DNA of 64,000 nt from Mycoplasmopsis agalactiae PG2 (GCF_000063605.1 NC_009497.1:186001-250000), one strand, 5' to 3'. Numbered from the stretch's first letter, positions 32,750 through 42,971 are shown. Numbers and translations are program-made. The notes: generated by a model from the sequence alone, not told the origin.

Positions 32750-33076
32750 ATGTCTAGAACTAAAAGATTATCTATATCATATCTTGTTACATATCCAATT
32801 GCATTTGCTATTGTTGCTGTTTTACTAGCAATATTTGGTAAAGATTTGTATAATCATGCACAAGGCACTACTATAAGTGCAGCGTTTGCATCAGGAACAA
32901 TTTTTGTTTTATGAGCCTTTGTTGTAGCAATTCCAGTTATTATGCTTCTAATAAATATTTTATTATTGTTTCATAAAGTCGGAACTATAGCTAGAATTTT
33001 ACTAATTATAGGACTATTTATTCCATGATGTTCATTTATTGGAGCATTAATAGCTTTATTAAGACCAACTAATTAA
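32750..33076 (+). CDS. Small membrane protein between the 5S genes
   Basis: A 108-residue protein readable only with TGA as Trp. AAAGGAGAG stands before the ATG. It has three hydrophobic segments (YPIAFAIVAVLLAIFG near residue 15; FVLWAFVVAIPVIMLLINILLLF in the middle; ILLIIGLFIPWCSFIGALIALL at the end). No family is recognised. It is a single gene, with its own terminator at 33086, enclosed between two copies of a ~150-bp 5S rRNA block. Confidence 0.8.
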
Positions 33077-33085
33077 CATTAAATT

Positions 33086-33106
33086 AAGCCGCCAATAGTG
33101 CGGTTT
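33086..33106 (+). terminator. Intrinsic terminator
   Basis: AAGCCGC / GCGGTTT hairpin directly after the small membrane protein gene, in a T-rich context. Confidence 0.75.
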
Positions 33107-33170
33107 TAATTTGTTCTAAAATAAAATTTTTTGTAGAGCTCTGAATCAATTAAAAAAATAAAAAAATATT

Positions 33171-33198
33171 TTGACTTATTTTTTAATTGTGCTAAAAT
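33171..33198 (+). promoter_or_regulatory. Promoter of 5S rRNA copy 2
   Basis: TTGACT (33171-33176), 16-base spacer, TAAAAT (33193-33198); identical to the promoter of copy 1. Confidence 0.8.
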
Positions 33199-33203
33199 AA
33201 TTA

Positions 33204-33303
33204 CCAGTGGCCATAGCAAAGGGGATCACCTGATACCATTCCGAACTCAGTAGTTAAGCCCTTTAGCGCCGAAGATACCAGAGATGGGAAAATAGGGAGC
33301 TGC
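33204..33303 (+). rRNA. rrf: 5S ribosomal RNA, copy 2
   Basis: Second ~100-nt 5S gene, identical to copy 1 apart from one base close to the 5' end, with the same promoter and the same T7 terminator. The identity extends over about 150 bp and then stops abruptly, so the transcription unit was duplicated as a whole. The ends are approximate. Confidence 0.93.
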
Positions 33304-33368
33304 TTTTTTTATTTTCTTTAAATATAAAAAGCAGAAACTCAAAAAAATAAAAAGGAAGCAAAAGCTAC

Positions 33369-34064
33369 CTAATAATTTTTAATTTTTGCTCATTTTCAAG
33401 GCCAGCCTCTAGGAGTTGGCTTTGTTTTTTTAACTAATACTAATGAAGAGCGCTCGTTATTAATTTTATCTTCATATTCAAAGAATGTGATGTTGCCTTT
33501 TTCTAAGTTAAATTTAGCTTGAAACTCAGTAACTTCATCTTGATATTTTTTTCCCTTAGGCAGTATAAAACAGCCATTTTGGGCAAGGTGATGATTTGCC
33601 ATTAAATATATTTTGACAACAGATCCTAGTGCTCTAGCGCATACATAATCAAAGTAAGAATTATAGCTATTTACATTCTCAGCTCTGTCATTAATTATTG
33701 TTAAATTAAGCTTAAACTCAGCCTTAATGGTTTCTAAAAATGCGCATCTTTTGGCTATGCTCTCAATAATAACTAACTCAAATTCATTATCTAGTGCAAT
33801 TAATAAAGGTACTGAAGGGAATCCCGCTCCAGCCCCAATATCTAGAATTTTTTTGCCCTTAAAATCAAAGTTATATTCACTAATTGCGTTTTCAAAAACT
33901 AAAATTGAGCCTAAAATGCCTTGATTAAATATTTCATCAATGTTATCAAAACCACAAATATTCATTACCTTATTTTGCTCATAAATCATTTGTGCATATT
34001 TATAAAGCAATGGAATTTGCTTGCTATATTTATTTAATAAATAGTCTTTATTTTTGTAATTCAT
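33369..34064 (-). CDS. rsmG: 16S rRNA (guanine-527 N7)-methyltransferase RsmG
   Basis: A 231-residue SAM-dependent methyltransferase. The SAM motif is ILDIGAGAGFPSVPL, followed by LVIIESIAKRCAFL and a DYVCARALGS segment typical of GidB/RsmG; the end PWKWAKIKNY needs two TGA codons read as Trp. It methylates G527 of 16S rRNA; loss gives low-level streptomycin resistance in other bacteria. Its start overlaps the prs stop by 17 bases, so it is translated with prs. Confidence 0.95.
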
Positions 34065-35034
34065 TCTCTTTTATTTCTTTTGCAAATTTATCATAAAGCA
34101 TAGAGATAGATTTGCCATTAATTGAACAATCAATAACGCTTCCTAAAAATCTGTCTAAACTAACAATTTCTAATTTTTTATACTTATTTAATAACTCATC
34201 ATTATCTATTGAATCAGTAATAATAACTTTTTCAACAGCAGGATTATTTTCAAAAATGTCAAATCCTTTGCTAAAAATACCATGTGTAGCTGCTATAACA
34301 ATTTTTTTAGCACCATATTGTTTTAGTGTTTCAGCAGCTTTAATAATTGTCCCACCAGTGTCGATAATATCATCAATAATAACTGCATTTTGGTCTTTAA
34401 CATCACCAATTAAGCCCATAACTTCAGTTTGGTTAACACCTGTTCTACGTTTATCAATGATGCTGATTTTAATATCGTTTGAAATTAATTCAGCTAAACT
34501 TCTAGCTCTTACAGTCCCACCATGGTCAGGACTTACTACTGTAAATTTTTCATGGCTTCTCTTAATTGCTTTTGCCAAAGTAAATGAAGCTTTTAAGTCA
34601 TCAATTGGGATATTGAAAAAACCTTGAATTGCTGAGTTATGTAAGTCAACAGTTATAATTTTTGATGCACCAGCAGTTTCTAAAAAGTCTGCAACTAATT
34701 TAGCACCAATAGGTTGTCTACCACTAGCTTTTCTATCTTGACGGGCATAACCATAGTAGGCTAATGCTATATTTATAGACTTAGCGCTAGCTCTTTTTAG
34801 TGAGTCAATGAATAAGTATAAAATCATTAAATTATCATTCACTGGTCTTGATGTGCTAGCAATGATGTAAACATCCTTACCCCTTACAGCTTCATCACTA
34901 ACTGGCATTGTTTCGCCATCAGCAAATTTAGTTAATGTTAGTGTTGAAAGCGGAATGTTTATCATTTTTGATATTCTTTCAGCTAGCTTTATGCAATTTG
35001 GCATACCAAAAAGCAATGCATTATTGTTGTTCAT
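34048..35034 (-). CDS. prs: Ribose-phosphate pyrophosphokinase
   Basis: A 328-residue enzyme that makes PRPP from ribose 5-phosphate and ATP for nucleotide salvage. Family motifs: FADGETMP, the flexible loop with YYGYARQDRKASGRQP, VDLHNSAIQGFF, VVSPDHGGTVRAR and the PRPP-binding loop VIIDDIIDTGGTI. AAGGAGAAA precedes the ATG. No TGA codon is present. It forms an operon with rsmG. Confidence 0.97.
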   Translation of the reverse strand: MNNNNALLFGMPNCIKLAERISKMINIPLSTLTLTKFADGETMPVSDEAVRGKDVYIIASTSRPVNDNLMILYLFIDSLKRASAKSINIALAYYGYARQDRKASGRQPIGAKLVADFLETAGASKIITVDLHNSAIQGFFNIPIDDLKASFTLAKAIKRSHEKFTVVSPDHGGTVRARSLAELISNDIKISIIDKRRTGVNQTEVMGLIGDVKDQNAVIIDDIIDTGGTIIKAAETLKQYGAKKIVIAATHGIFSKGFDIFENNPAVEKVIITDSIDNDELLNKYKKLEIVSLDRFLGSVIDCSINGKSISMLYDKFAKEIKENELQK

Positions 35035-35194
35035 AAATTTTATTTCTCCTTGCTTAATTTTAAGCTATATCAATATTATAATGCAATACTTATATATACC
35101 CCTATAAATAAGCATAATTGAGAAAAGTATGCAATACATATGTGAGCTAACTTTATTTGTCATAAACATATTTTTTTCAAGTTATAAAAAAATT

Positions 35195-35223
35195 CTAAAA
35201 ACACTATAAAACAGTGTTTTTAG
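35195..35223 (-). terminator. Terminator with dispersed-motif loop
   Basis: Perfect 11-bp stem CTAAAAACACT / AGTGTTTTTAG around a 7-base loop (ATAAAAC on the plus strand). On the minus strand it is followed by AATTTTTTTAT and ends the lipoprotein gene finishing at 35250. The loop and adjacent bases are an exact CTATAAAACAG copy. Confidence 0.85.
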
Positions 35224-35249
35224 AGATAGTGACATTTTTATGGTGTTGC

Positions 35250-36211
35250 TTAGTCAGAAAGATCTATTATTTGTTCATAAACCTTTGAGCCAAAGTGTCC
35301 ATCTTCTTTTACTAAACGTCATTTAAATAAGTATTTCTTACTATTAATTTCACCATGGCGTTCAACTTTTATGCCAAATTCGCCACTTCCACTAAAGAAT
35401 CCAATTGGTGATGATTGATTATGCGTGCTGATTTGATTCTTTGTTTCGGGCTTTATAGATTTGTTTATTGATAGTCCAGTAAGCGGTGAATTATTGTGTT
35501 TACTAAAGAATGAACCACCTACTAATGCTATAGCGCCAGATTTGTGGGTAATAGCATCATCAAGCTTCTTGGCCAACTCAGTCTTGTTAGTATCTTCATC
35601 AACATCAATTAAATCATAAGGATATGCAGTTAGTTCATTTAGTTTACACCCTTTTTCTTTAATTTTGCGTTCAATAGAGTGTTCACTATTTGCTTTTTCA
35701 GGTTCTGATGAAGCAGGAGAATCGCTTTGAGTTCCAGAATCTGTGCGAGATGTGCTTGATGAGTTTGAATTATCATCAGTGTTTGTTTCTGCATCTTTCA
35801 TAATAGGTTTTTCGTGATTAATAGGGGGAATTAGTCCAGGATTTATAATGATATTTTCATTTATCAATGAATCTTTAAATCCTGTAACTACAACTTTGTT
35901 CGGCAATGATTTACTTTTATCTTTATTTATAATTCTATATTCAACTTCTAGGCTATTGTTTCTTTGAGTAACTGACACAAATTCAAGTTTTATGTGTTCA
36001 GGTTTAGAAACTTTAGCATGCTTTTCTATATTGTGTATTGTAACATCACTTGATAGTAAAGAGCTTTTGTTTTCTATATCAAGTAGTATATTATATTTGT
36101 CTTTGTTTGGCGAGTAACAACTAGCTGAAATAAGAAGGGGGGGGTTATAAATATACCTGTTTTAAGGGCTAATTTACTAAGCGCGAGAAATTTTGTTCTT
36201 AATTTTTGCAT
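35250..36211 (-). pseudogene. Poly-G lipoprotein paralogue 1, phase-off (G8)
   Basis: Member of a three-gene lipoprotein family. The start at 36211 (MQKLRTKFLALSK) runs into a run of eight C on the coding strand (plus-strand G8, 36137-36144) inside the signal peptide; with eight the frame is lost, with nine it continues into LLISASCYS, giving ~320 residues with a lipid-anchored Cys. The rest is one open frame: a first domain ending SVTQRNNSLEVEYRII, a linker rich in Ser, Thr, Asp and Glu, and a second domain with LNELTAYPYDLIDV and a C terminus GSKVYEQIIDLSD. The structure is that of a phase-variable surface protein in the OFF state. Function unknown. Confidence 0.85.
36137..36144 (-). repeat. 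Poly-G/C tract, G8, signal peptide of lipoprotein 1
   Basis: Eight G on the plus strand (eight C in the coding strand). One base fewer than in the intact paralogue at 37496-37504; leaves the gene out of frame. Confidence 0.9.
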
Positions 36212-36596
36212 GGTTGGTTTTCCTTTTTTAAAAAAATATAAATAAAATAAATTGCTTGCTTATAGAAATTATATTTTATTAGAAAGCAGTAGAACAAATG
36301 AGCCTTAAAAACAGGCAAATTGACATTTTTGCATAAAAAAATTCAAAAATGCTTTCCATATATGCTTATAAAACAGGGTTATTGATAAAATTAAAAAATA
36401 GCGAAACAAAGATTGCGCTCTTTTTGGCAAAGATTCTTCCTTTTAATTAATTTATTCCTTTTATTATTCATACTTAATTTGCTAAGTTGCATATATTTTT
36501 AATATTCCATAAGCCATCTATTTAGTAATATTAGCTTCAATTACATAGAGAAATATAAGGATCAAAAATAGTTGCCGCGACAGCAACTATTATTTT
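36212..36596. other. Intergenic region between lipoprotein paralogues 1 and 2
   Basis: It contains the terminator of paralogue 2 (36567-36591) and the upstream region of paralogue 1, with AAAAGGAAAAC as ribosome binding site. A near-motif TTATAAAACAG is at 36366, in the same relative position as at 37724 before paralogue 2, so upstream DNA was duplicated with the genes. No other gene seen. Confidence 0.6.
36567..36591 (-). terminator. Intrinsic terminator of lipoprotein paralogue 2
   Basis: Stem AATAGTTGC / GCAACTATT, followed on the minus strand by TTTTT, six bases after the stop of the gene at 36597. Confidence 0.85.
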
Positions 36597-37571
36597 TTAA
36601 GATAAATCAATAATTTGAGAATAAACTTTGTCTCCTGGTTTACCATCTTCTTTTATTAAACGTCATCTAAGAACGTATTTTTTATCTTTTCTATCTCCAT
36701 GTCATCAAACACTTATGCCTTTTTCAACTTGATTGAAGAAAAAACCTAATGTTGGAGCACTAGTGTGAGTATTAATTTTTTCTTTAATTTCTGGTTTTAG
36801 AGACTGATTAGTCGAAAGACCATCCAATCATCCTCAGTTTGATTTGGGGCGAGAAAGTCCTCTTACTATTGCTATTGCACCAGGAGTCTTCGAACGTATT
36901 GTGCTATTTATTGCATTATCTAGTTTCTGAGCAAGGGCTGCTTTGTCTGCATCTTCATTAACAGTAAATAAATCTTCTGTATATGCAGTTAGCTCATTAA
37001 GTCTATATCCTGTTTCTTTGATTGTTCTATCAATTTTTGATTCACTGTTTGATTCTTCTCAATTGTCAGGCAATGATTCAGAATCCTTTGGAGAATTTTC
37101 TTCAGATTTTTTTAACTTATCTGTATTCTCTTGTGGTTTATCTTTTTGATCTTCTTTATCTTCTAATTCTTTTTTATTAATTGGCGGAACTGGATTAGGA
37201 TTTATAGCACTATTGCTGTTGGATATTGTATCTTTAAATCCTGTAATCAAAACTTTTTTAGGCAATGTTTTACTTTTATCTTTATTAATAATTTTGTATT
37301 CAACTTCTAAACTATTATTTCTTTGTGTAACTGATAAAAATTCAAGAGTTATGTGCTCAGGTTTACTTATTTTAATATGGTCTTCTATATTACTTAGTGT
37401 TATATCGCTAGATAGCTTCGCGCCTTTGTTTTCTACATCAAAAGTTATGTTGTGTGATTTTTCATTTTGCGAGTAACAACTAGCTGAAATAAGAAGGGGG
37501 GGGGTTATAAATATACCTGTTTTAAGGACTAATTTGCTAAGCAGGGGAATTTTTGTAATTGATCTTTTCAT
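36597..37571 (-). CDS. Poly-G lipoprotein paralogue 2, phase-on (G9)
   Basis: A 324-residue lipoprotein, intact. Start 37571 (MKRSITKIPLLSK) follows AAAAAGGAAAG; the signal peptide IFITPPLLISASCYS includes the Pro codons of a nine-C run and ends with a lipobox Cys. N-terminal domain with SSDITLSNIEDHI and SVTQRNNSLEVEYKII; a linker of Glu, Asp, Lys and Ser; C-terminal domain with LNELTAYTEDL, PGAIAIVRGLS and GDKVYSQIIDLS. Five or more TGA codons are Trp. The linker is longer and different in sequence from that of paralogue 1. Presumed surface-exposed, phase-variable; function unknown. Confidence 0.88.
37496..37504 (-). repeat. Poly-G/C tract, G9, signal peptide of lipoprotein 2
   Basis: Nine G on the plus strand, nine C in the coding strand; this length keeps the gene in frame. 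Confidence 0.9.
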
Positions 37572-37795
37572 AGTTAAGCTTTCCTTTTTAAAAATATTAA
37601 TAAAACAATTTGCTTGTTTGCGCATATTATATTTCAAGGAGAGTTTATAATGCAAATGCATTAATAAAAGCAAGAAAATTAACAATTTTGCATAAATAAT
37701 TTCAATTTTTTTCCCGTTTGTGCTTATAAAACAGGATTATTGGTAAAATAATTTTTACGCATTTCAAGAACTAATGATTTTAGTTTTTTAACAAA

Positions 37796-37819
37796 AAGCA
37801 CACAAATTTTTGTGTGCTC
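37796..37819 (-). terminator. Intrinsic terminator of lipoprotein paralogue 3
   Basis: Stem AGCACACAAA / TTTGTGTGCT with T-rich sequence following on the minus strand, about 30 bases after the stop at 37851. Confidence 0.8.
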
Positions 37820-37850
37820 TTGTTTTTTAATAATCATTTTATACTTTTAT

Positions 37851-38808
37851 CTACGAAAGATCGATTATTTGTTCGTAGACTCTTTTGCCTGGAGTTCCAT
37901 CTTGTTTAACAAGAATTCATTTAAATAAATATTTTTTATTTTCCTTATTGCCGTGATGTTCAACACTAATTCCGCTTTCAGAAGAATTAAAGAAGTAGCC
38001 AATTGTTGGATTTGAACCATGAGTATTGATTTTATCTTTAATATCCTTATTTACAGAGTTGTTTATTGATAACCCTTCCAACTTTAAATTATGAGTTTTA
38101 GTAAAAAATACTCCGTTTAATAAAGCAATAGCAGCTGATGAATTTGATGTAGATTTTTTATCAATTGCATCATTCAGCTTTTTAACAAGTTCTTCCTTAT
38201 TTATATTGTCATCAAGCTCAATTAAATCATAATTATATGCAGTAAGTAGATCCAATCTGTAGCCACTTTCTTTAATTTTTCGTTCATACTTTACAGTTGG
38301 CGTTTCAGAACTAATTGGAAGTTTATTTATTGGTTCATTTTGTGGAGTGCTGTCTATATTATCTTCTGGTACGCTCTCTAATCTAATTTTTAGTCATCAT
38401 TCAATGGCTGTGATTTATCAATATATGGAACTGTTTTAGGATTTATAATTATGTTCCCAGGTGCATAATTCTTAAATCCTGTGAGCAACGATTTCTTTAG
38501 TTGTATTTCTCTTTTATTTTTGTTAATTATTTTATATTCGAGTTCCAAACTGTTGTTTGTTTGCGTTACTGATGTAAATTCAAGGTCAATATATGAAGGT
38601 TTATTAACCTTAATATGATCTGAAACATTGTGAAAAGTAATATCACTAGATAATTTAGCAGCCTTATCTTTTATTTCAAATGAGATATCGTAATTTACTT
38701 CATTTGGCACATAACAACTAGATGAAATAACAAGAGGTGTAGTTACAAAGAAGGCTGTTTTAAGGGCAATTTTGCTAAACAGGGGAATTTTCCATTCATT
38801 TTATTCAT
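37851..38808 (-). pseudogene. Lipoprotein paralogue 3, two frameshifts
   Basis: Third family member, recognisable through KIPLFSKIALKT, VISSSCYVP, SVTQTNNSLELEYKII, DLLTAYNYDLIEL and RVYEQIIDLS. It has no poly-G: the corresponding signal-peptide codons are ACACCTCTT. The presumed ATG (38808) is out of frame with the signal peptide, one base short in an A4 run; a second break lies near 38395-38405, where the N-terminal part ends in TAA (LNDD-stop) and the linker continues in another frame (WLKIRLESVPEDN). With two breaks and no long tract it is probably a decayed gene. Confidence 0.75.
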
Positions 38809-38975
38809 AATTTAGTTTTCCTTTTTTTCTAAAAAATGTAAAAAAATCAATTTCTATGTTTACAAGAACTATATTTTATTGAAAAAGAATAAATTTAGTT
38901 AAATAAAAAGTGCCAAAAAATGACACTTTTTCCACATTAAAACAGCACTATTGGTAAAGGATAGTAATAGGAATT

Positions 38976-39920
38976 TTAAACTGCTATATTTGACCTCAAA
39001 ACTCCCTTATTAACAAATACTTTATTGCCTGGATTAATAATTAAATCAATTAATTCTGGATAGTCACTAAAAGGACTTCTAAGCCCATTTTGATGCTTAG
39101 CAATTTCATTATTTCTTACTACATCAAATAAATTAATTTGGTCTTTTTTGGCTCACTTAGTATATGTATCAAAATACTTATTTACTAATGGTTTATTATC
39201 CAAAAACTTAAAAACATCATTACCTTGATTATGCATTTCATATCTGCTAGCATGTGTTATAGCAAAGTAAAGATGCGCTCTAGCAATATCGCCCTTAAAT
39301 TCATCTATTGGTTCAGCTAAATAACTATCTATTTTAGTTCCATTTTTAGATGTAAATATAGCATCAGCTACTTTACCAAAAGGATAATTATCCCTTTTAT
39401 TATTTACTAAAATATCAGTAGGTCAAACATGATGAGCATCTTGTCTAGCAAGTTTTTCTTTTTTAAATCACGACTGAGGCACTAAATGTTCACGGTTAAA
39501 ACCTAATCCTTCACTTTTAGCTGAAGAACCAGAATCATTAAAAGAATAGTTATAAGGATCCTTGCCAATAGGATTTTCTGAATAAATATCTAAAAGCGAC
39601 CCATCTTTTTCATAATAAAGGTCTTTAAAAGCATCCTTATAAATAGTTTTTAGATATTTATATGACTTAATTCCAGATAAATGTTTGTGCTGAATTTTAA
39701 CTAATTCACTATATAGTTTATTTCCGTTTAAACCTTCTAAACTGTCATAATAGTTACTTTTTTCATAAAATGATTTTTCCGGAATTAAATAATTATTATC
39801 TGTTGTGCTATTTTTATTGTTGCAGCCCGTAGATGATAAAACTGTAAGTGATAATATAGGTGCACTTATTAATCCTAAAGATGCTAAAAATTTATGCTTA
39901 ATTATTTTATTATTAATCAT
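38976..39920 (-). CDS. Endonuclease I family nuclease lipoprotein
   Basis: A 314-residue predicted lipoprotein nuclease: signal peptide, lipobox SSTGC at about residue 33, then the EndA/NucM-type domain with FNREHLVPQSW, DAHHVWPTDILVNNKRDNYPFG and GDIARAHLYFA, which carry the catalytic His and metal-binding Asn/His of the family. Anchored outside the cell it should degrade DNA/RNA to feed nucleotide uptake, which mycoplasmas need because they lack de novo synthesis. One TGA is Trp. The ATG lacks a convincing ribosome binding site. Confidence 0.9.
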
Positions 39921-40018
39921 TGTGTCTTACTACTCTCTATCTAATTACTATAAATTATAAACATTTAATATAATTGAATTATTGTTATGTAAATAGTTGA
40001 AATTAATGGGGTAAATTT

Positions 40019-41965
40019 ATGAATATTAATCAAAAAGTTGTTGCATCTATGCAAGCAATAGCTTTAGACTCAATAAATAATGCTGGTGGCGGTCATATTG
40101 GATCTGCAATTGATATTTGTCCAATAATGTATGCTATTGTTGCTAAACATATAAAAATTAGCGCCAATCATCCAAAGTGAATAAGTAGAGACAGACTAAT
40201 TCTATCTGCTGGTCACGCTTCAATGTCTTTTTATAGTATGATGCACTTTTTAGGATTGCTTTCATTGGATGAAATGAAAAATCATAAAAGAAAGCATTCA
40301 AAAACGCCATCGCATCCTGAAATTGATGCATTTGATTTTGTTGATGCTTCAACTGGTCCATTAGGACAAGGTATTGCAATGGGTGTTGGCATGGCAATAG
40401 CTGAGAAGAAAATGTCGCTTAAAATTAATAAAGGCGATACAAAGGTTATTGATAACTATACATATGTTATTGCAGGTGATGGATGCTTACAAGAAGGTGT
40501 TGCACATGAGGCATTACAAATTGCTAGTGTTATGAAACTAAATAAATTTATTTTAATTCATGACTATAATAAAATTCAGTTAGATACAAAAGTTTCTGAT
40601 GTAAGCAATGTTGACCTATTAGCCTATTTTAAAGCTTTAAACTTCAATGTAATTGAAATTAATGAAGCCTCATATGATAATATTGATAAAGCAATTATTG
40701 AAGCTAAAAAATCTGATAGACCAACTTATATTATGGTGCACAATATAATAGCCCCATTTACTCCATTTGAGAACACCACAAAAGGTCACCATGGCATTTT
40801 AAATAATGAACAAACACTAGAGTTTAAAAAAGCAATTGGATTGGAAAATAAAGTGCCTTTTGAATATGATTCAGATGTATATGAATATGGCAAGGCTATA
40901 ATGGCTAATAAGGCAAAAGACTATGAAGAATGATTAGTTGAGTTAGATAATCATAAACAACAATTCCCATGAATTCATTCTTTATTATTAGAGACTATTA
41001 ATAATAAAACAAATTATGACTTTTCAAACATCCTTGTAAAACAGGATGATTTGGCTATTAGGGATTACTTTAAAGCATTTAGTGAAATAGTTGACTTTTT
41101 ATATCCGTTTTTAATAGGAGGCGGTGCTGATGTTGGTTCATCAACTAAAGTAAGGTTTGCAGATTCGATACTAGACTATGGTCAAAGAATTGACTATGGT
41201 GTAAGAGAATTTGCAATGACTGCAATTAATAATGGCATTAATTTATATGGCGGATTAAAAACAGCTGATTCAACTTTTTTAGCATTTTCAGATTATGCTA
41301 AAGGAGCGCTAAGATTAGGTGGAATAATGAAACTTCCTGCAGTGCATTTATATTCTCATGATTCTTATTTAGTTGGAGATGATGGTCCTACTCATCAGCC
41401 AATAGAGCAAGTTACTGTTTTAAGATCTATTCCAAATTTATTGGTAATTCGTCCTTGTGATAAATATGAATTAGTAATGGGTTTAAATTATGCATATAAT
41501 AACACAAGCACACAAGTTGCAATAATAGGAACTAGACAACCAATTAAAACAATGCATTCAAGCAAGTTTTCTGAATTTATGGCAGCTAGTTTTGTATATG
41601 AAAACAAGGAGTTTGATATATCAATTGTATCATCAGGCTCTGAAGTTGAATTAGCCTATAAAACAGCCTTAGAATTAAAAAATCATGGCATAATTGCTAA
41701 TGTTATATCAGTTCCAGTGTTACAAAAATTAGTTGATAATGATGAATTAGCTATCAGACTTAAATTAGATAAAAAACCTATTTTTGCAATAGAAGCATCA
41801 AACGATCCACTATGATATAAATTAAGCAAATATAACAAAATAGATGGTCATTTTGCTTATGAATACGGATTTTCTGATAAAGGAAATGTTGTATACGATT
41901 CTATGGGTTTTAATATCAACAATATAGTTAATAAGGTAAAACAATTCTTGACAAAAAACTCTTAA
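40019..41965 (+). CDS. tkt: Transketolase
   Basis: A 648-residue thiamine-diphosphate enzyme of the pentose phosphate pathway. Visible: NNAGGGHIGSAID near the start, LSAGHASMSFYSMMH, TGPLGQG, ThDP/metal motif IAGDGCLQEGVAHEAL with DYNKIQLD, GHHGIL, and in the second half the pyrimidine-domain acidic motif GVREFAMTAINNGI and the YSHDSYLVGDDGPTHQP segment. With rpe (59647) and prs it links sugar phosphates to PRPP. Several TGA codons are Trp. One exact dispersed motif lies at 41656. Confidence 0.96.
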
Positions 41966-41989
41966 TAACAGACACAAAAATCAAAATAC

Positions 41990-42022
41990 AAAAAATGGAC
42001 TTACATTTAAAGCCCATTTTTT
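41990..42022. terminator. Bidirectional intrinsic terminator
   Basis: AAAAAATGG..CCATTTTTT hairpin between convergent tkt and ppa, with T tracts on both sides. Confidence 0.8.
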
Positions 42023-42028
42023 ATTTTT

Positions 42029-42583
42029 TTAAAATGTGTATTTTTCAGGATGTTCTTTCATCATTTTAGCAACAAATTCTTTTTTAGGCATTTTGCCATA
42101 TTTATCCATTAATTCCTTGCACTCTTCTAATTCTGCAAAAGCCCATTTTTCATCTTCAAAGCCTAATACTTTAGTTAAGTTTGGCTTCTTTCAGTTTTTG
42201 TAATTGTTAAAAAATGTTTCTATATCTAATAAAAAAGGTTCTGGCAACTCTTTTAAGCTATTAATATTTGCTAAACGATAATCATCATCATGTACAGCAA
42301 TTAATTTTGTATCAGTTTCGCCTGAATCATTCATTTTCATTGCACCAATAATACGAGCATTAACAACAACACCAGGAATAAAAGTTTCAGGGCTATAAAG
42401 TAAAACATCTAACTCATCGCCATCTCAATCTAAGGCATTTGGAATAAAACCATAGTTGCAAGGATATTTAAAGTCCGCTCTTAAAATTCTATCAACATGA
42501 ATTTGTCCATCTTCGCGATTATATTCATATTTTATGTTTGAATTTTTAGGTATTTCAGTTTTAATTTCTATTACATTTGACAT
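42029..42583 (-). CDS. ppa: Inorganic pyrophosphatase
   Basis: A 184-residue soluble family I pyrophosphatase: [17 protein letters not shown], the substrate-binding [21 protein letters not shown] with its metal-binding Asp residues, and later [11 protein letters not shown]. Two TGA codons are Trp (NALDW and NWKKP). It hydrolyses pyrophosphate made in nucleic acid and aminoacyl-tRNA synthesis. TATTAT stands six bases before the ATG and there is no ribosome binding site. Confidence 0.96.
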
Positions 42584-42589
42584 AGTGTA

Positions 42590-42595
42590 ATAATA
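42590..42595 (-). promoter_or_regulatory. -10-like box of ppa, leaderless arrangement
   Basis: TATTAT on the minus strand, six bases before the ppa ATG; one base from the TATAAT seen in the same position at dnaE and def. Confidence 0.45.
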
Positions 42596-42617
42596 ATACT
42601 AAATTATTATTTTAATG

Positions 42618-42623
42618 TATAAT
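42618..42623 (+). promoter_or_regulatory. -10 box of rpsT
   Basis: TATAAT preceded by TG, 37 bases before the rpsT ATG, with AAGGAGG at 42648-42654 as ribosome binding site. This is a normal leadered arrangement. Confidence 0.55.
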
Positions 42624-42660
42624 TAAACAGATTTTTATTTAAATAAAAAGGAGGCTAAAT

Positions 42661-42930
42661 ATGGCTAATATTAAATCAAAAGTGAAAAGTATTGCTAAAC
42701 AAGAAGAATTTAGACAAAGAAACAATGCAATGAAAACTAGAGTAAGAAAAGCTATTAGAGCAGCCAGAGAAGCTGTTTTAGCAAAAGAAGAAGGCTTTGA
42801 AAAGAAAGTTTTTGAAGCTCACTCAATCATTGCTACTGCAGTACAAAAAGGTGTTTATCACCCAAATAAAGGTGCAAGAAAATCTTCTCGTTTAGACCAC
42901 TTTGTTAATGAACAAAAATCAAAACAATAA
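42661..42930 (+). CDS. rpsT: 30S ribosomal protein S20
   Basis: An 89-residue, very basic, mostly helical protein: KVKSIAKQEEFRQRNNAMKTRVRKAIR at the start and KGVYHPNKGARKSSRL near the end are typical of S20, a primary 16S rRNA binder. AAGGAGG precedes the ATG and a strong terminator follows at 42972. Single-gene unit. Confidence 0.97.
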   Translation: MANIKSKVKSIAKQEEFRQRNNAMKTRVRKAIRAAREAVLAKEEGFEKKVFEAHSIIATAVQKGVYHPNKGARKSSRLDHFVNEQKSKQ

Positions 42931-42971
42931 TAAAGCATTTTAGCTTCTATAATTTCACAAAAATTATATTT

